Shown: one piece after another, positions 16,613 through 25,677 of the stretch
How the letters are laid out: the number at the start of each line of letters is the position of its first letter
Numbering within the stretch: position 1 is the first letter of the stretch
NCBI GenBank assembly: GCA_900548775.1
Contig: URLM01000004.1
Span: 1 to 64,000 of the forward strand
Direction: 5' to 3'
Source of the DNA: an uncultured Olsenella sp.
Lineage (GTDB): Bacteria; Actinomycetota; Coriobacteriia; Coriobacteriales; Atopobiaceae
DNA: 64,000 nucleotides
Program-made: the position numbers and the translations under genes
The notes under the pieces: generated by a model
What the model saw: only the letters and a program-made list of their open reading frames with translations
Database searches by the model: none
What the model was told of the DNA's origin: nothing

Positions 16613-17584
16613 ATGACAAGTCAGGACGTGTTGGGGCTCAAGGTTGTGGTTATCGCCGGCGGCTGGTCCGACGAGAGGGAGATTTCCCTGGATTCGGGTC
16701 GTGCGTGCCAGAAGGCGCTCACCGAGGCCGGCTTTAAGGGCGTTGACCTGCTCGACGTTGCAAGCGGCGACTTTGTCTCGCAGCTCACCTCAGGTGGCTA
16801 CGACGTGGCCTTCGTGGCGATGCACGGGCACTATGGCGAGGATGGCTGCATCCAGGGCCTCCTCGAGATTCTGCACATGCCCTACACCTTCTCGGGCGTC
16901 CTTGGGAGTGCCGTGAGCACCGAGAAGGAGGTCGCGAAGACCCTGTACCGCGAGGCCGGCATCCCCACGCCCCGAGGCACCGATGTTGCCCCTGGCACGG
17001 AGCTCAAGGCGGAAGACGTTGACCGCATTGTCGACGAGCTGGGGCTGCCGCTCTTCGTGAAGCCCGCAGCAAACGGTTCGAGCTTTGGCGTCACGCGCGT
17101 CACGAGCGCCTCTCAGCTTGCGGACGCAGTCAGGCTTGCCACACAGGGCGGTGACCGTGCGCTTATCGAGGAGTGCGTGACCGGCACCGAGATCACGGTG
17201 CCCGTCATTGGAAACGACGAGCCCAAGGCCCTCCCCATCGTCGAGATCGTGACCGGCGCAGAGTTCTATGACCTCAAGGTGAAGTACGAGCCCTCTTCCA
17301 TGCACCATGTGATTCCGGCGCGCTTGGAGGCGGGCGTCTACGCGCATGCACAGGAGCTTGCGGTGCGCGCCCATCGTGCCCTGCATCTGCTCGGGGCGTC
17401 CCGCAGCGACTTCATTGTGCGCGAGGATGGAACGCCGGTCATTCTCGAGACGAACACCATCCCCGGTATGACCGAGACCAGTCTCCTTCCGGATTCCGCT
17501 CGTCATGGCGGGATCGAGTTCCCCGAGCTCTGCAAGAAGTTCGTGGAGTACGCGCTCGAAGCCCACGGTAAGTCGGAGGACTAG
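16613..17584 (+). CDS. ddl: D-alanine--D-alanine ligase
   Basis: This ATP-grasp ligase makes the D-Ala-D-Ala dipeptide for peptidoglycan. The 323-residue product has VVVIAGGWSDEREISLDSG, VAMHGHYGEDGCIQGLLE, KPAANGSSFGVTRV, and the C-terminal metal-binding NTIPGMTETSLLP. The omega-loop region reads DLKVKYEP, with Tyr rather than the Phe of D-Ala-D-Lac ligases, so D-Ala-D-Ala is expected. ATG at 16613 with GAGGGAG upstream. The helicase gene starts 2 bases after its stop. Confidence 0.93.
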   Translation: MTSQDVLGLKVVVIAGGWSDEREISLDSGRACQKALTEAGFKGVDLLDVASGDFVSQLTSGGYDVAFVAMHGHYGEDGCIQGLLEILHMPYTFSGVLGSAVSTEKEVAKTLYREAGIPTPRGTDVAPGTELKAEDVDRIVDELGLPLFVKPAANGSSFGVTRVTSASQLADAVRLATQGGDRALIEECVTGTEITVPVIGNDEPKALPIVEIVTGAEFYDLKVKYEPSSMHHVIPARLEAGVYAHAQELAVRAHRALHLLGASRSDFIVREDGTPVILETNTIPGMTETSLLPDSARHGGIEFPELCKKFVEYALEAHGKSED

Positions 17585-17586
17585 AC

Positions 17587-20565
17587 ATGTCCCTTGCCAA
17601 CGCAGGCGGGCGAGAAGAGAACACCGAACGAGCTGCAGCCGCCCTTGAGCGGCTGCTTCTCCCTGGAACGCCCGAGGACGTCCGCGCCAACTACCAAAGC
17701 CTCGCCGAGCGGGCACGGACCCATGGGTTCGACCTGCTCGAGGAAGAAATCGTGGTGCTCGACACGGAGACCACGGGCCTCTCGTTCAAGGATTGCGAGC
17801 TCATCGAGATTTCTGCCGCAAGGCTTTCTGGCCGTGAGGTCACCGAGCGCTTCGAGACCTTTGTCGACCCCGGCAGGCCCATCCCCCCAGAGATCCAGCG
17901 GCTCACCGGTATCCGCGACATCGACGTGGCGGGCGCCCCAAGCCCGCAGGATGCGGTGCGCGCGCTCGCGGACTTTGTGGGTGGCGCTCCCGTCCTGGCT
18001 CACAACGCGACCTTCGACCGCACGTTCATAGAGGGGGTCCGTGGTGGCGCGGAGGTGTCGGACACCTGGATAGACACGCTCGCCCTCTCGCGGATCGCCC
18101 TCCCGCGCCTCTCTTCCCACCGGCTCTCCGACATGGCGGAGGCGTTTGGCTGTGGCTCCGTCACGCACCGCGCAGGCGATGACGTTGACGCGCTCTGTGG
18201 CATGTGGCGCATCATCCTCCTTGGCCTCTCCGACCTTCCGGCTGGGCTCCTCGGGCGCCTGTCCGAGATGCATCCCGAGGCAGAATGGCCATTCAGGCCC
18301 GTCCTTGCGCACCTTGCTGCGGAGCGAGGCCCTGAGCCCTTCTCGCTCAAGGCACTTCGCCACGGAATCGTGGCTCGCGAGGAGGCGCGCCCCAGAGCCG
18401 ACGCCGCCGAGAGCGACGAGGCGCTCGTTGCTCCCTCGCCCGAGGAGATTCGGGACGAGTTCGCGCCTGAAGGCGTGGTTGGCCGCATGTACGACAACTA
18501 CGAGACCCGCCCGGAGCAGGTGGCGATGGCGCTGGAGGTGCGAGAGGCACTTGCGACTTCGACGCACCGCACGATCGAGGCGGGCACGGGCGTTGGAAAG
18601 TCCATCGCCTACCTTTTGCCCGAGGTGCTCTTCGCACAGCGCAACAACGTGACGGTGGGCATTGCCACGAAGACGAACGCCCTCACCGACCAGCTCGTAT
18701 CCCACGAGCTTCCGGCGCTTGCGCGGGCGCTTCCAAACGGCCTCACGTTCCACAGCCTGAAGGGTTACGAGCACTACCCCTGCCTCCACAGGCTCGACCG
18801 CGCCGCGGTGGAGGATTTGCCCCTCGAGCTGGCTCGCAACGACGGGCGCTCCGACAATGCCATCGCCGGAGACATGCTTACCGCCATCGCGGTGACGTAT
18901 GCCTACGCATGCCAGTCTCCCGACGGCGACCTCGACGCCCTTGGCATCCGCTGGCGCTACGTGCCTCGGCAGATGCTCACGACCACACCAGGCGAGTGCC
19001 TGCGCACGAGGTGCCCCTACTTCCCCAACGAGTGCCTGGTGCACGGCGCCCGTCGGCGCGCCGCAAGCGGGGACGTGGTCGTGACCAACCACTCCCTGTT
19101 GCTTCGCAACGTTGCGGCGGAGGGGAAGATACTGCCGCCCATACGCCATTGGGTGGTGGACGAGGCCCACTCCTTTGAGGGGGAGGCGCGCCGCCAGTGG
19201 GCGCACGAGGTCTCGGGAGACGCCGCTCGCGCTGCGTTCGAGCTGTTGGGGGGCACCAAGAGCGGAGCGCTCCATTCGGTCATGACGTCAGTCTCCGCTT
19301 CGAAGCTCGAGGGGGCGACCCTCGTGCAGGGGCTGCTCACCAAGGCCGCTGCGTCCGTCTCGCGCGCCGCGGTCTCAACCGCAGACCTCTTCATGGCCAT
19401 CCACGAGCTGGGGGCAATAGCCCGTGGCGATGGCGGCTACGACATGGTTACGCTCTGGATTGACGAGAAGGTCCGCGAGACGTCCCAGTGGGGTGCCGTT
19501 GCCGAGGCCGGCTCTGCGGCGCTCGCCCACCTCGACGAGGCGGCAAAGCACCTGGGCGAGGCGGAGGAGAAGCTGGGCGAGGTCACGCCGCAGCTCTCGG
19601 CAGATCTCACGGAGTCAGGACGCTTTGTCTCCGAGCTGCTCGAGAGCCTTAGGCTCATCCTGGGCGGAGAGGACCAGACGTACGTGTACTCCGCGGAGCT
19701 GTACCGCTCCAAGCGGCGCATAGGCGCTGAGAAGCTCCTTGCCGAGAAGCTCGATGTGGGTGCTGACCTTGCCGAGAAGTGGCTGCCCGAGATGAAGAGC
19801 GTGGTGTTCACCTCGGCCACCATGGCGGTGCGGGACGACTTCTCGCACTTCGACCATGCGGTTGGTCTCGACCGGCTGAGCGCCTTTGAGCGCAAGGACG
19901 TGCGACTTGATTCCAGTTTTGATTACGACAAGAGCATGTCGGTCATTGTGACCAAGGACATGCCAGCTCCAAACGAGGGTAACTACCTCGATGCGCTCAT
20001 CGAGCTCCTGTACGACGTCCATCGCTCGATGGATGGCTCTGTGCTCACGCTGTTTACGAACAGACGCGACATGGAGCGCGTGTACGCCGAGCTTGGCCCA
20101 CGCCTTACCAAGGCGGGCCTGGCACTGGTGTGCCAGGAGCGTGGCTCCTCTCCTCGCCGCCTGTGCCAGCAGTTCATGGCCGAGAAGCGCACGTCTCTGC
20201 TCGCGCTGCGCTCGTTCTGGGAGGGGTTCGACGCCTCTGGGGACACGCTGAGGTGCGTCGTGATTCCCAAGCTGCCGTTCGCAAGTCCCAACGATCCCAT
20301 CGTGAGGGAGCGCGACCTGCGCGAGGACCGCGCATGGTGGCGATACTCTCTGCCCGAGGCCGTCATCTCGGTGAAGCAGGCCGCCGGCAGGCTCATCCGC
20401 ACGTCGAGTGATCGTGGCGTGCTGGTGCTTGCCGACTCGCGCGTGGTGCAGAAGCGCTATGGCCGCGCTTTCACGGGCTCGCTGCCCTCCAAGAGCGTGA
20501 CGACGCTCGAGACGGAGAACGTTGGGCGCTACATCGAGATGTGGCGCTCGACACACGAGCGTTAG
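17587..20565 (+). CDS. DinG-family helicase with N-terminal DEDD 3'-5' exonuclease domain
   Basis: The 992-residue product joins a DnaQ-like exonuclease (DTETTGLSF at about residue 59; HNATFDRTFI; HRAGDDVDAL) to an XPD/DinG-type superfamily 2 helicase (EAGTGVGKSIAYLLPE, DEAH in WVVDEAHSFEG, and QAAGRLIRTSSDRG as motif VI). Four cysteines between motifs Ia and II (YPC, GEC, TRC and NEC) suggest an iron-sulfur cluster. This is the domain order of Firmicute DinG. It probably unwinds damaged or RNA-paired DNA during repair. It forms an operon with ddl, with a 2-base gap. Confidence 0.9.
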   Translation: MSLANAGGREENTERAAAALERLLLPGTPEDVRANYQSLAERARTHGFDLLEEEIVVLDTETTGLSFKDCELIEISAARLSGREVTERFETFVDPGRPIPPEIQRLTGIRDIDVAGAPSPQDAVRALADFVGGAPVLAHNATFDRTFIEGVRGGAEVSDTWIDTLALSRIALPRLSSHRLSDMAEAFGCGSVTHRAGDDVDALCGMWRIILLGLSDLPAGLLGRLSEMHPEAEWPFRPVLAHLAAERGPEPFSLKALRHGIVAREEARPRADAAESDEALVAPSPEEIRDEFAPEGVVGRMYDNYETRPEQVAMALEVREALATSTHRTIEAGTGVGKSIAYLLPEVLFAQRNNVTVGIATKTNALTDQLVSHELPALARALPNGLTFHSLKGYEHYPCLHRLDRAAVEDLPLELARNDGRSDNAIAGDMLTAIAVTYAYACQSPDGDLDALGIRWRYVPRQMLTTTPGECLRTRCPYFPNECLVHGARRRAASGDVVVTNHSLLLRNVAAEGKILPPIRHWVVDEAHSFEGEARRQWAHEVSGDAARAAFELLGGTKSGALHSVMTSVSASKLEGATLVQGLLTKAAASVSRAAVSTADLFMAIHELGAIARGDGGYDMVTLWIDEKVRETSQWGAVAEAGSAALAHLDEAAKHLGEAEEKLGEVTPQLSADLTESGRFVSELLESLRLILGGEDQTYVYSAELYRSKRRIGAEKLLAEKLDVGADLAEKWLPEMKSVVFTSATMAVRDDFSHFDHAVGLDRLSAFERKDVRLDSSFDYDKSMSVIVTKDMPAPNEGNYLDALIELLYDVHRSMDGSVLTLFTNRRDMERVYAELGPRLTKAGLALVCQERGSSPRRLCQQFMAEKRTSLLALRSFWEGFDASGDTLRCVVIPKLPFASPNDPIVRERDLREDRAWWRYSLPEAVISVKQAAGRLIRTSSDRGVLVLADSRVVQKRYGRAFTGSLPSKSVTTLETENVGRYIEMWRSTHER

Positions 20566-20588
20566 GGCGAAAGCACCCTCGGCAACTC

Positions 20589-21578
20589 TCAGCGCCGGTG
20601 CCCGAGTTCCCGCTCTTCCAACTTGTGCTTGGCATAGGCGACGGCGAGGGAGTTGACCTCGCCGTCGCTCGTATGTGCAGTGCCCGCGCATGCGGCGATG
20701 TGCCTGGGAAGCCACTCTCCCCCGTAATAGGGGATGCGCGCGATGATCACAGACCCATCGTCCCGCTCGATTCGTAGGCCTGGCCAGTCGAGAAGGTCGA
20801 GGTAGTGCCGGTCGCGAAACGTGATCCGAACCATGCGCCGGCCGACCTCCGCTATTGGGTCTGGCGCGATGACCTCGGCAGGAGAAATGCGCACGTCCGT
20901 CATCCGGTCGAGTCGAAAGACCCGGTTTCCATGGCGTGATGGGTCAAAGGCGTCGAGGTACCAAGCGCCATCTGAGTTGCGAAGCCCCTTGGGGTCGACG
21001 TGGCGCTCGCGAGGTGCTTCGTCTGCGGTACCCCGGTACGAGAAGTTAAGCATTCCGAGCTGGGCTATCGCTCGAGAGCATTGAAGTATGGCGTGGGCCA
21101 CCTTGGTTGCTGCGGCCGCATTGCCCGTTTCCGGCTGGCTGTCGAGATTCACGGCCGTGCCGAGCGTTCGCGACACCTGAGAGTCGCTGGGGCTCGACGG
21201 AGAGAGCGAGCCGGCCAGCTTCTTGTAGAGCGGGGAATCGACGGGGATGCCCATGCGGGCGAGCGCGGCCTGCACCGCAACGCTTTCCGACTTTGTGAGC
21301 CGAAGCTTCTTCGCGTGGACACCGGGTTTGCCCTCGAGGACGAGACGTCCGTTGGTCTCATCCGCCATAAGGGGCAGCACCGACGCACCCTCGCCGGTTG
21401 CGGAAAGTATGAGGTCCATTCGATGCCGTGCGTCCTGCTCGCTGATTCCCAGGCGCCCGGCAATGGCGGAGACATCAAGACTGTCCCCTGCGTGGTCCAA
21501 GGACGAGACGATGGCCACGAGCTCCCTTGCCTCTTGGAGACCACCCTTGCGGCCTGCTCCCTGTCTGCGATTAGCCAT
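20589..21578 (-). CDS. WYL-domain transcriptional regulator (PafC-like)
   Basis: The 329-residue product has an N-terminal winged helix (residues about 15-80, SLDVSAIAGRLGISEQDARHR) and a WYL domain in which the core reads DGAWYLDAFDP, followed by a WCX-like C terminus. WYL proteins sense DNA or nucleotides; PafB-PafC pairs control the mycobacterial DNA-damage response. The ATG at 21578 is preceded by GGAGGAGG and overlaps the upstream WYL gene by 8 bases; a TTG further up is too close to that site. It is the second gene of a tandem WYL pair. Confidence 0.82.
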   Translation of the reverse strand: MANRRQGAGRKGGLQEARELVAIVSSLDHAGDSLDVSAIAGRLGISEQDARHRMDLILSATGEGASVLPLMADETNGRLVLEGKPGVHAKKLRLTKSESVAVQAALARMGIPVDSPLYKKLAGSLSPSSPSDSQVSRTLGTAVNLDSQPETGNAAAATKVAHAILQCSRAIAQLGMLNFSYRGTADEAPRERHVDPKGLRNSDGAWYLDAFDPSRHGNRVFRLDRMTDVRISPAEVIAPDPIAEVGRRMVRITFRDRHYLDLLDWPGLRIERDDGSVIIARIPYYGGEWLPRHIAACAGTAHTSDGEVNSLAVAYAKHKLEERELGHRR

Positions 21579-22626
21579 GAGAGACAACCTCCTCCAGCTT
21601 GGTACGCCAAACCTCTACAAGCTCTGGAGGAGAAAGGGGCGTGAGACCTTCCGCGATTGCCCACGACGCAGCATCCTCAACATTGCTCACGGCGACAAGC
21701 CATGTTGTGCGAGAGGGTGCGCCGGGGAACTCGTTGGCGGGCGTCCTTTCTGCCGCGCGCTCATTCGGCACAGCGCTGCTCGTCTCCAGCGGTTCTCTTT
21801 CCAGCGTGCCTCTACCTTGTGTGGCTCGAATGGTTTCCTGATCGGCGCACGCAGGGATGGAGAACGCCGCCTCGCATACCGTTGGGCCAATCTGGAAGGG
21901 AAGCTTTTGCCAGTCCCGGACGTCAAAGTCCTCGGGAACCTCGAAATGTGTCGAGGGGACCTCTGCTGCCCTCCCTACTCGGTCGATGCGGTATGTGCGC
22001 GTAGAGCCATCTATGACTTCTCCTGCTTCCCCAACGGAAGGTGCAACCAGGTACAGGTGCCCCCGCATACCAAAGAACCCATACGGCGCGACAAGTCGCT
22101 CCAGAGAACTCCCGTCGGCGCGCGTGTAGGCGATGCGGGCCGCGTGTCCCGTAAGACTGCAGCCTCGCAGGGTCGTGAGCTGACGACTTGACAGCCTGTC
22201 TTCGGTGGGCAATGCAACCGAGGAAGGCGTGTCGAACGAGCTGTCAATCTTTGAGAGCGCGATACGGAGTTCGGCGCCATAGGGGAAGTCGGGATCGTCC
22301 ACGAGGGGGAGGCAGGCGACGTCAAGAGCCATGGCGTCCTCCTCCGAGAGCTCCGTGTTCTCGACAAACGAAGCGTCGTCTGCATGCCAGAGGGTCTCCG
22401 GGCCGTCCGAGCGGGTCACCGTGATTCCGCATTCAGCGAGCGCAGCTCGATCACGGCGGAACGCCGCGCGATACGAGTCCGCCTTCTCGAGGTCCGGATA
22501 GAACGAACGCCAGATTATCTCGTCCTGTATGAAATCCGAGCTCATGAAGGCAAGGGCGAGCGAGGCAATCCTTCTTGCCTGCTCGTCGTCCTTGGTGAGC
22601 ACGAAATCGTAGTCCACAGGGTCCAA
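21571..22626 (-). CDS. WYL-domain regulator (PafB-like)
   Basis: The 351-residue product is the first gene of the tandem WYL pair. The N-terminal half contains a divergent winged helix (residues 15-75). The middle holds a WYL-like barrel in which the motif is degenerate (GMRGHLYLVAPS). The C-terminal third is less conserved. The TTG start at 22626 has GGAGGAG 5 bases upstream; GTG three codons later is the alternative. The pair is probably a heterodimer-type regulator by analogy with PafBC. Which genes it controls cannot be read from the sequence. Confidence 0.72.
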   Translation of the reverse strand: MDPVDYDFVLTKDDEQARRIASLALAFMSSDFIQDEIIWRSFYPDLEKADSYRAAFRRDRAALAECGITVTRSDGPETLWHADDASFVENTELSEEDAMALDVACLPLVDDPDFPYGAELRIALSKIDSSFDTPSSVALPTEDRLSSRQLTTLRGCSLTGHAARIAYTRADGSSLERLVAPYGFFGMRGHLYLVAPSVGEAGEVIDGSTRTYRIDRVGRAAEVPSTHFEVPEDFDVRDWQKLPFQIGPTVCEAAFSIPACADQETIRATQGRGTLEREPLETSSAVPNERAAERTPANEFPGAPSRTTWLVAVSNVEDAASWAIAEGLTPLSPPELVEVWRTKLEEVVSHG

Positions 22627-22865
22627 CGCGACTCCTCCATACCCCTAGCTGACAGGACTGCGGGTGCCTGGCAGCTCTTGTCCTGGGTGCCTTGCTGCTG
22701 GGGTTAGACGATAGACGATAGGGAGATGCCTTGCGAGATTGACGGACGGAGTCGATGCGATAAATGCTGCTGAGCGAATGGTGGCTCAAGCATGCATGTT
22801 GTGGGGTAATTGCCGTGCAGAAGGCGGTCCGATGGGTGCCGGAGTGATATCGGAGCCCTTCAAGA

Positions 22866-22887
22866 CGTATACTCGACAAGGTATACG
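22866..22887. promoter_or_regulatory. Inverted repeat in the divergent region between the WYL pair and the M28-like gene
   Basis: CGTATAC and GTATACG form a perfect 7-bp inverted repeat with an 8-base spacer, 50 bases ahead of the M28-like start. It could be an operator for the neighbouring WYL regulators. The rest of 22627-22936 shows no gene: the open frame continues upstream of 22937 but lacks a ribosome site and family similarity. Confidence 0.4.
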
Positions 22888-22936
22888 CGCATTCTCGCGG
22901 CCCGGTGGGTCGCGTGACCAGCGGAGGATGTACAGC

Positions 22937-25576
22937 ATGGCCATGACACATGACTATATGGACTACCTTGAGGACCAGATCGGCATCTCCCCGGCAAATA
23001 GCCAGGAAGAGCTTCAGGCAGCCCAGACCATCGCAGACCTCATGCGTCAGCATGACGTGGACGTAAACGTAGAGGAGTTCGACGCCCCTGGTGCCGGCCG
23101 CCTTGTGCGGTGCGCCCTGCTCGTGCTGATGTTCGTGGGAATCGTGCTTTCTGGTACAGGCATCTCTGCCCTTGGCGTCGTTTTGGTCCTTGTGCCGGCC
23201 GCGCTTCTCATTCTCGAGGCTCTCGGCATTGGCGGAGGCATTCTCTCCAAGATTGGCCCGGCTGCCCGTAGTCAGAACGTGGTGGCGGTTCACCATGCCA
23301 CGGGCGAGCTCGTTGCCAAGGGAAATAGGCCCATCGTCATCGTGGCGCACTATGACTCCCCCCATGAGAGCTTCCTGTATGGCAGCCCGCTCTCCCGCTA
23401 CATCCCCATGCTTCGCAATGCGCTCAAGTGGCTTGTCCCTGCAGTCGCGCTTTGCTCGCTGCTCCAAGTCGTCAGCATCCTCCCGGCTCCGCTGCGTTCG
23501 GTTCTGTGGGTGGTAGGAATCCTGCTTTGCGTGCCCCTTGTGGTTCTCGGCGCTGATGGCATCTACCAGAAATTCTCGCGCTGCTCGCTCGGGTCCAACG
23601 ACAACAAATCCTCGGTCGCCGCTCTCCTTGGCGTTCTCGACAACGTTCGACCCTCTGGCGAGAAGCCCGTTTCGCGACGAGCCATCGAACGAGAGCAGCA
23701 GGAGCAACAGCGTGAGCGCGAGGCCGCACGGGCGGCCGACCAGGCTACAACCGACCAGGCTACAAGTGAGTTTGGGGATGCCATTGAGACAGAACCCGAG
23801 GCCGCTCCGGCACCACAGGTCGAGGAGGTCGTCGGCGTCCGACACGGCAAGGATGTTATTTCGGCGCTTGGCATCCTCCCTACTAGCTGTGAGATCGAGT
23901 ACGTCGACTCTTCCAAGAGCATGAGGGCCTCCTCCATCGACTCTGACAAGACCAGCGAGCTCCCCGGCAACCCTGCGAACGCTGGCGCGCGAATCGACGC
24001 GGAGACTCAAGTTGACTCCGTTGACTCGACGGAAAGCCTTCCCAAGCCGCAGCCTCCTCGTGTGAGCGACTCTGAGCCCACCTCTGCTTCCACTTCGGTC
24101 TCTGCCGAGGCAACGGAAGCCGAGAAGGCCGCTGCGCCTGCTGCGGACGAACCCGCAGAGGCCGCTCCCGCACCCGAGAAGACCCGCTTCTTTGATCGCA
24201 AGAAGCTCGCAAGCATGTTCGATCGCTTCGAGAGCCATGGTGTTGGCGAGAAGGATGACTCCGGCCTCACCGCAACCCCCGTTGATGACCTTGGGTCCAC
24301 GAGGCCTGCGGCACCGACTCCCCGCAAGCGCCCCGAGAAGCCCGATGACCCCAACTGGGGCAAGTCGAGCTTCAAGCCTCAGGTGTCCGATGTTGCCCGC
24401 CGCGCGGCGCTCTTTGACCTCCCTGATCCGTCTAGGTCCACTGACCCGTTTGCGGCCGACGCCGATGCCACTCAGCTGGCGCCTTCCCATCCTGCAACCA
24501 CTCCCTCCAGGAGGAGCATGGGTAACCTCCTGAGCGATGCGGATGCCCGGAACGCACGGCGAATCCGTGGGGGCGCACCCGAGTCTGAGGTCCCCGTCAT
24601 CACGCCGGCACCAGCTGTTCCCCCGACCGTGGCTTCTGTCCCGACTCAGGATTCTGAGGTCGCTTCGCCAGATGGCCTGGATGTGATTAGCGCCGACGAT
24701 CTGGGAATGGCGGAGCCCACAGAGCCAGCCTACGAGCCCGAGAAGCATCACTTCAGTCTCTTCAGGCACAACAAGGACAACGCCGGTGGTCGGTCTCGCG
24801 GCCAGGCGATGCGCGGTGGAAACTGGCTGAGCGACGATCCGGAGAACTGGGACGATAGCTCGGATTCCGATCCTTGGAAGGGAGGAGCAACCACCAGAAG
24901 CGGGCTGCGACTGGTAGAGGATGCCCCCGCCGAGACGGCAGACCCGGCTCCTGAGGGCGTGCCTTCCGAGGAGCCTGGCTCCGGCAACTCTCCCACGAAC
25001 ATCGTCTCGGACGAGCCTGACGAAGCGGCCGACTCTCCTGCGGAGCAGACCGTCGATGGAGATTCGGAACCCACAGACGTTCCCACAGAGGAAGACCTTC
25101 GTGCTGCCGTCCTCCACATGGGTGATGACGAGCTTGTCTGCCACGACATATGGTTTGTCGCCCTTGGTGCCTCCGACCTTGACCATGCTGGTATGCGCTC
25201 CTTCCTGTCCGAGCACCGTTCGGCCATCCGCGGCGCGTTCCTCGTGAACCTCGACTGTGTTGGTGCCGGTGACCTCTCGCTCCTTACGCACGAGGGGTTC
25301 GAGCCCGCGCGACGCGCCGATAGGAGGCTCCTCAGGCTCCTCACCGGCACGGCAACCGACCTCCATGTGGACATCAAGACCCAGAGGTTCGATTGGGCCG
25401 ATACTGACGCCTCCATAGCCATGAGAAACTCCGTGCGTGCCGTGACGGTCATGGGCTTGGGCGAGAATGGCCTGCCCGCTCTGTCCCGTACCGAGCAGGA
25501 TGCTCCCGAGAACGTTGACGGCGACCAGGCGGCCTCGGTTGCAGAACTGGTAACGGAGATGATTCGCCGCTCATAG
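22937..25576 (+). CDS. Membrane-anchored M28-peptidase-like protein with a long acidic disordered insert
   Basis: The 879-residue product starts at ATG 22937, 9 bases after GGAGG. Hydrophobic segments lie at residues about 56-94 and about 160-205. M28 features are IVAHYDSPHE (His138, Asp140 region), GSNDNKSSVAALLGVLDNV (metal Asp) and LVNLDCVGAGDL (metal Asp). Between the NDN motif and the C-terminal half lie roughly 480 residues rich in Ala, Pro, Glu, Asp and Ser. The usual catalytic Glu-Glu is replaced (FVALGASDLDHAG), and the terminal metal His is gone (SRTEQDAPENVD where a YHTP-type motif is expected). It may be a pseudoenzyme or a scaffold at the membrane. No substrate is proposed. Confidence 0.75.
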   Translation: MAMTHDYMDYLEDQIGISPANSQEELQAAQTIADLMRQHDVDVNVEEFDAPGAGRLVRCALLVLMFVGIVLSGTGISALGVVLVLVPAALLILEALGIGGGILSKIGPAARSQNVVAVHHATGELVAKGNRPIVIVAHYDSPHESFLYGSPLSRYIPMLRNALKWLVPAVALCSLLQVVSILPAPLRSVLWVVGILLCVPLVVLGADGIYQKFSRCSLGSNDNKSSVAALLGVLDNVRPSGEKPVSRRAIEREQQEQQREREAARAADQATTDQATSEFGDAIETEPEAAPAPQVEEVVGVRHGKDVISALGILPTSCEIEYVDSSKSMRASSIDSDKTSELPGNPANAGARIDAETQVDSVDSTESLPKPQPPRVSDSEPTSASTSVSAEATEAEKAAAPAADEPAEAAPAPEKTRFFDRKKLASMFDRFESHGVGEKDDSGLTATPVDDLGSTRPAAPTPRKRPEKPDDPNWGKSSFKPQVSDVARRAALFDLPDPSRSTDPFAADADATQLAPSHPATTPSRRSMGNLLSDADARNARRIRGGAPESEVPVITPAPAVPPTVASVPTQDSEVASPDGLDVISADDLGMAEPTEPAYEPEKHHFSLFRHNKDNAGGRSRGQAMRGGNWLSDDPENWDDSSDSDPWKGGATTRSGLRLVEDAPAETADPAPEGVPSEEPGSGNSPTNIVSDEPDEAADSPAEQTVDGDSEPTDVPTEEDLRAAVLHMGDDELVCHDIWFVALGASDLDHAGMRSFLSEHRSAIRGAFLVNLDCVGAGDLSLLTHEGFEPARRADRRLLRLLTGTATDLHVDIKTQRFDWADTDASIAMRNSVRAVTVMGLGENGLPALSRTEQDAPENVDGDQAASVAELVTEMIRRS

Positions 25577-25611
25577 CCTCGCACGAGGCTTGACGCAGGG
25601 CTCGTTAGCCC

Positions 25612-25637
25612 AAGGGGCCGGCCGACGCCGGCCCCTT
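25612..25637. terminator. GC-rich hairpin between convergent genes
   Basis: An 11-bp stem (AAGGGGCCGGC / GCCGGCCCCTT) with a CGAC loop lies between the ends of the M28-like gene and the leftward surface-protein gene. Short T/A ends on both sides suit a bidirectional terminator. Confidence 0.7.
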
Positions 25638-25677
25638 CTCGTATCTCGTGCGGCTCACCGATTTCCAGGCGCTCTAC

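Noticed and set aside
17581..19275. Long minus-strand open frame opposite the DinG-like gene
   Set aside because: Mirror of a GC-rich gene with clear helicase and exonuclease motifs on the plus strand.
22451..25366. A 971-codon open frame on the minus strand opposite the M28-like gene
   Set aside because: Its translation has no domain pattern, follows the GC-rich codon positions of the plus-strand gene, and spans the start of the WYL gene.
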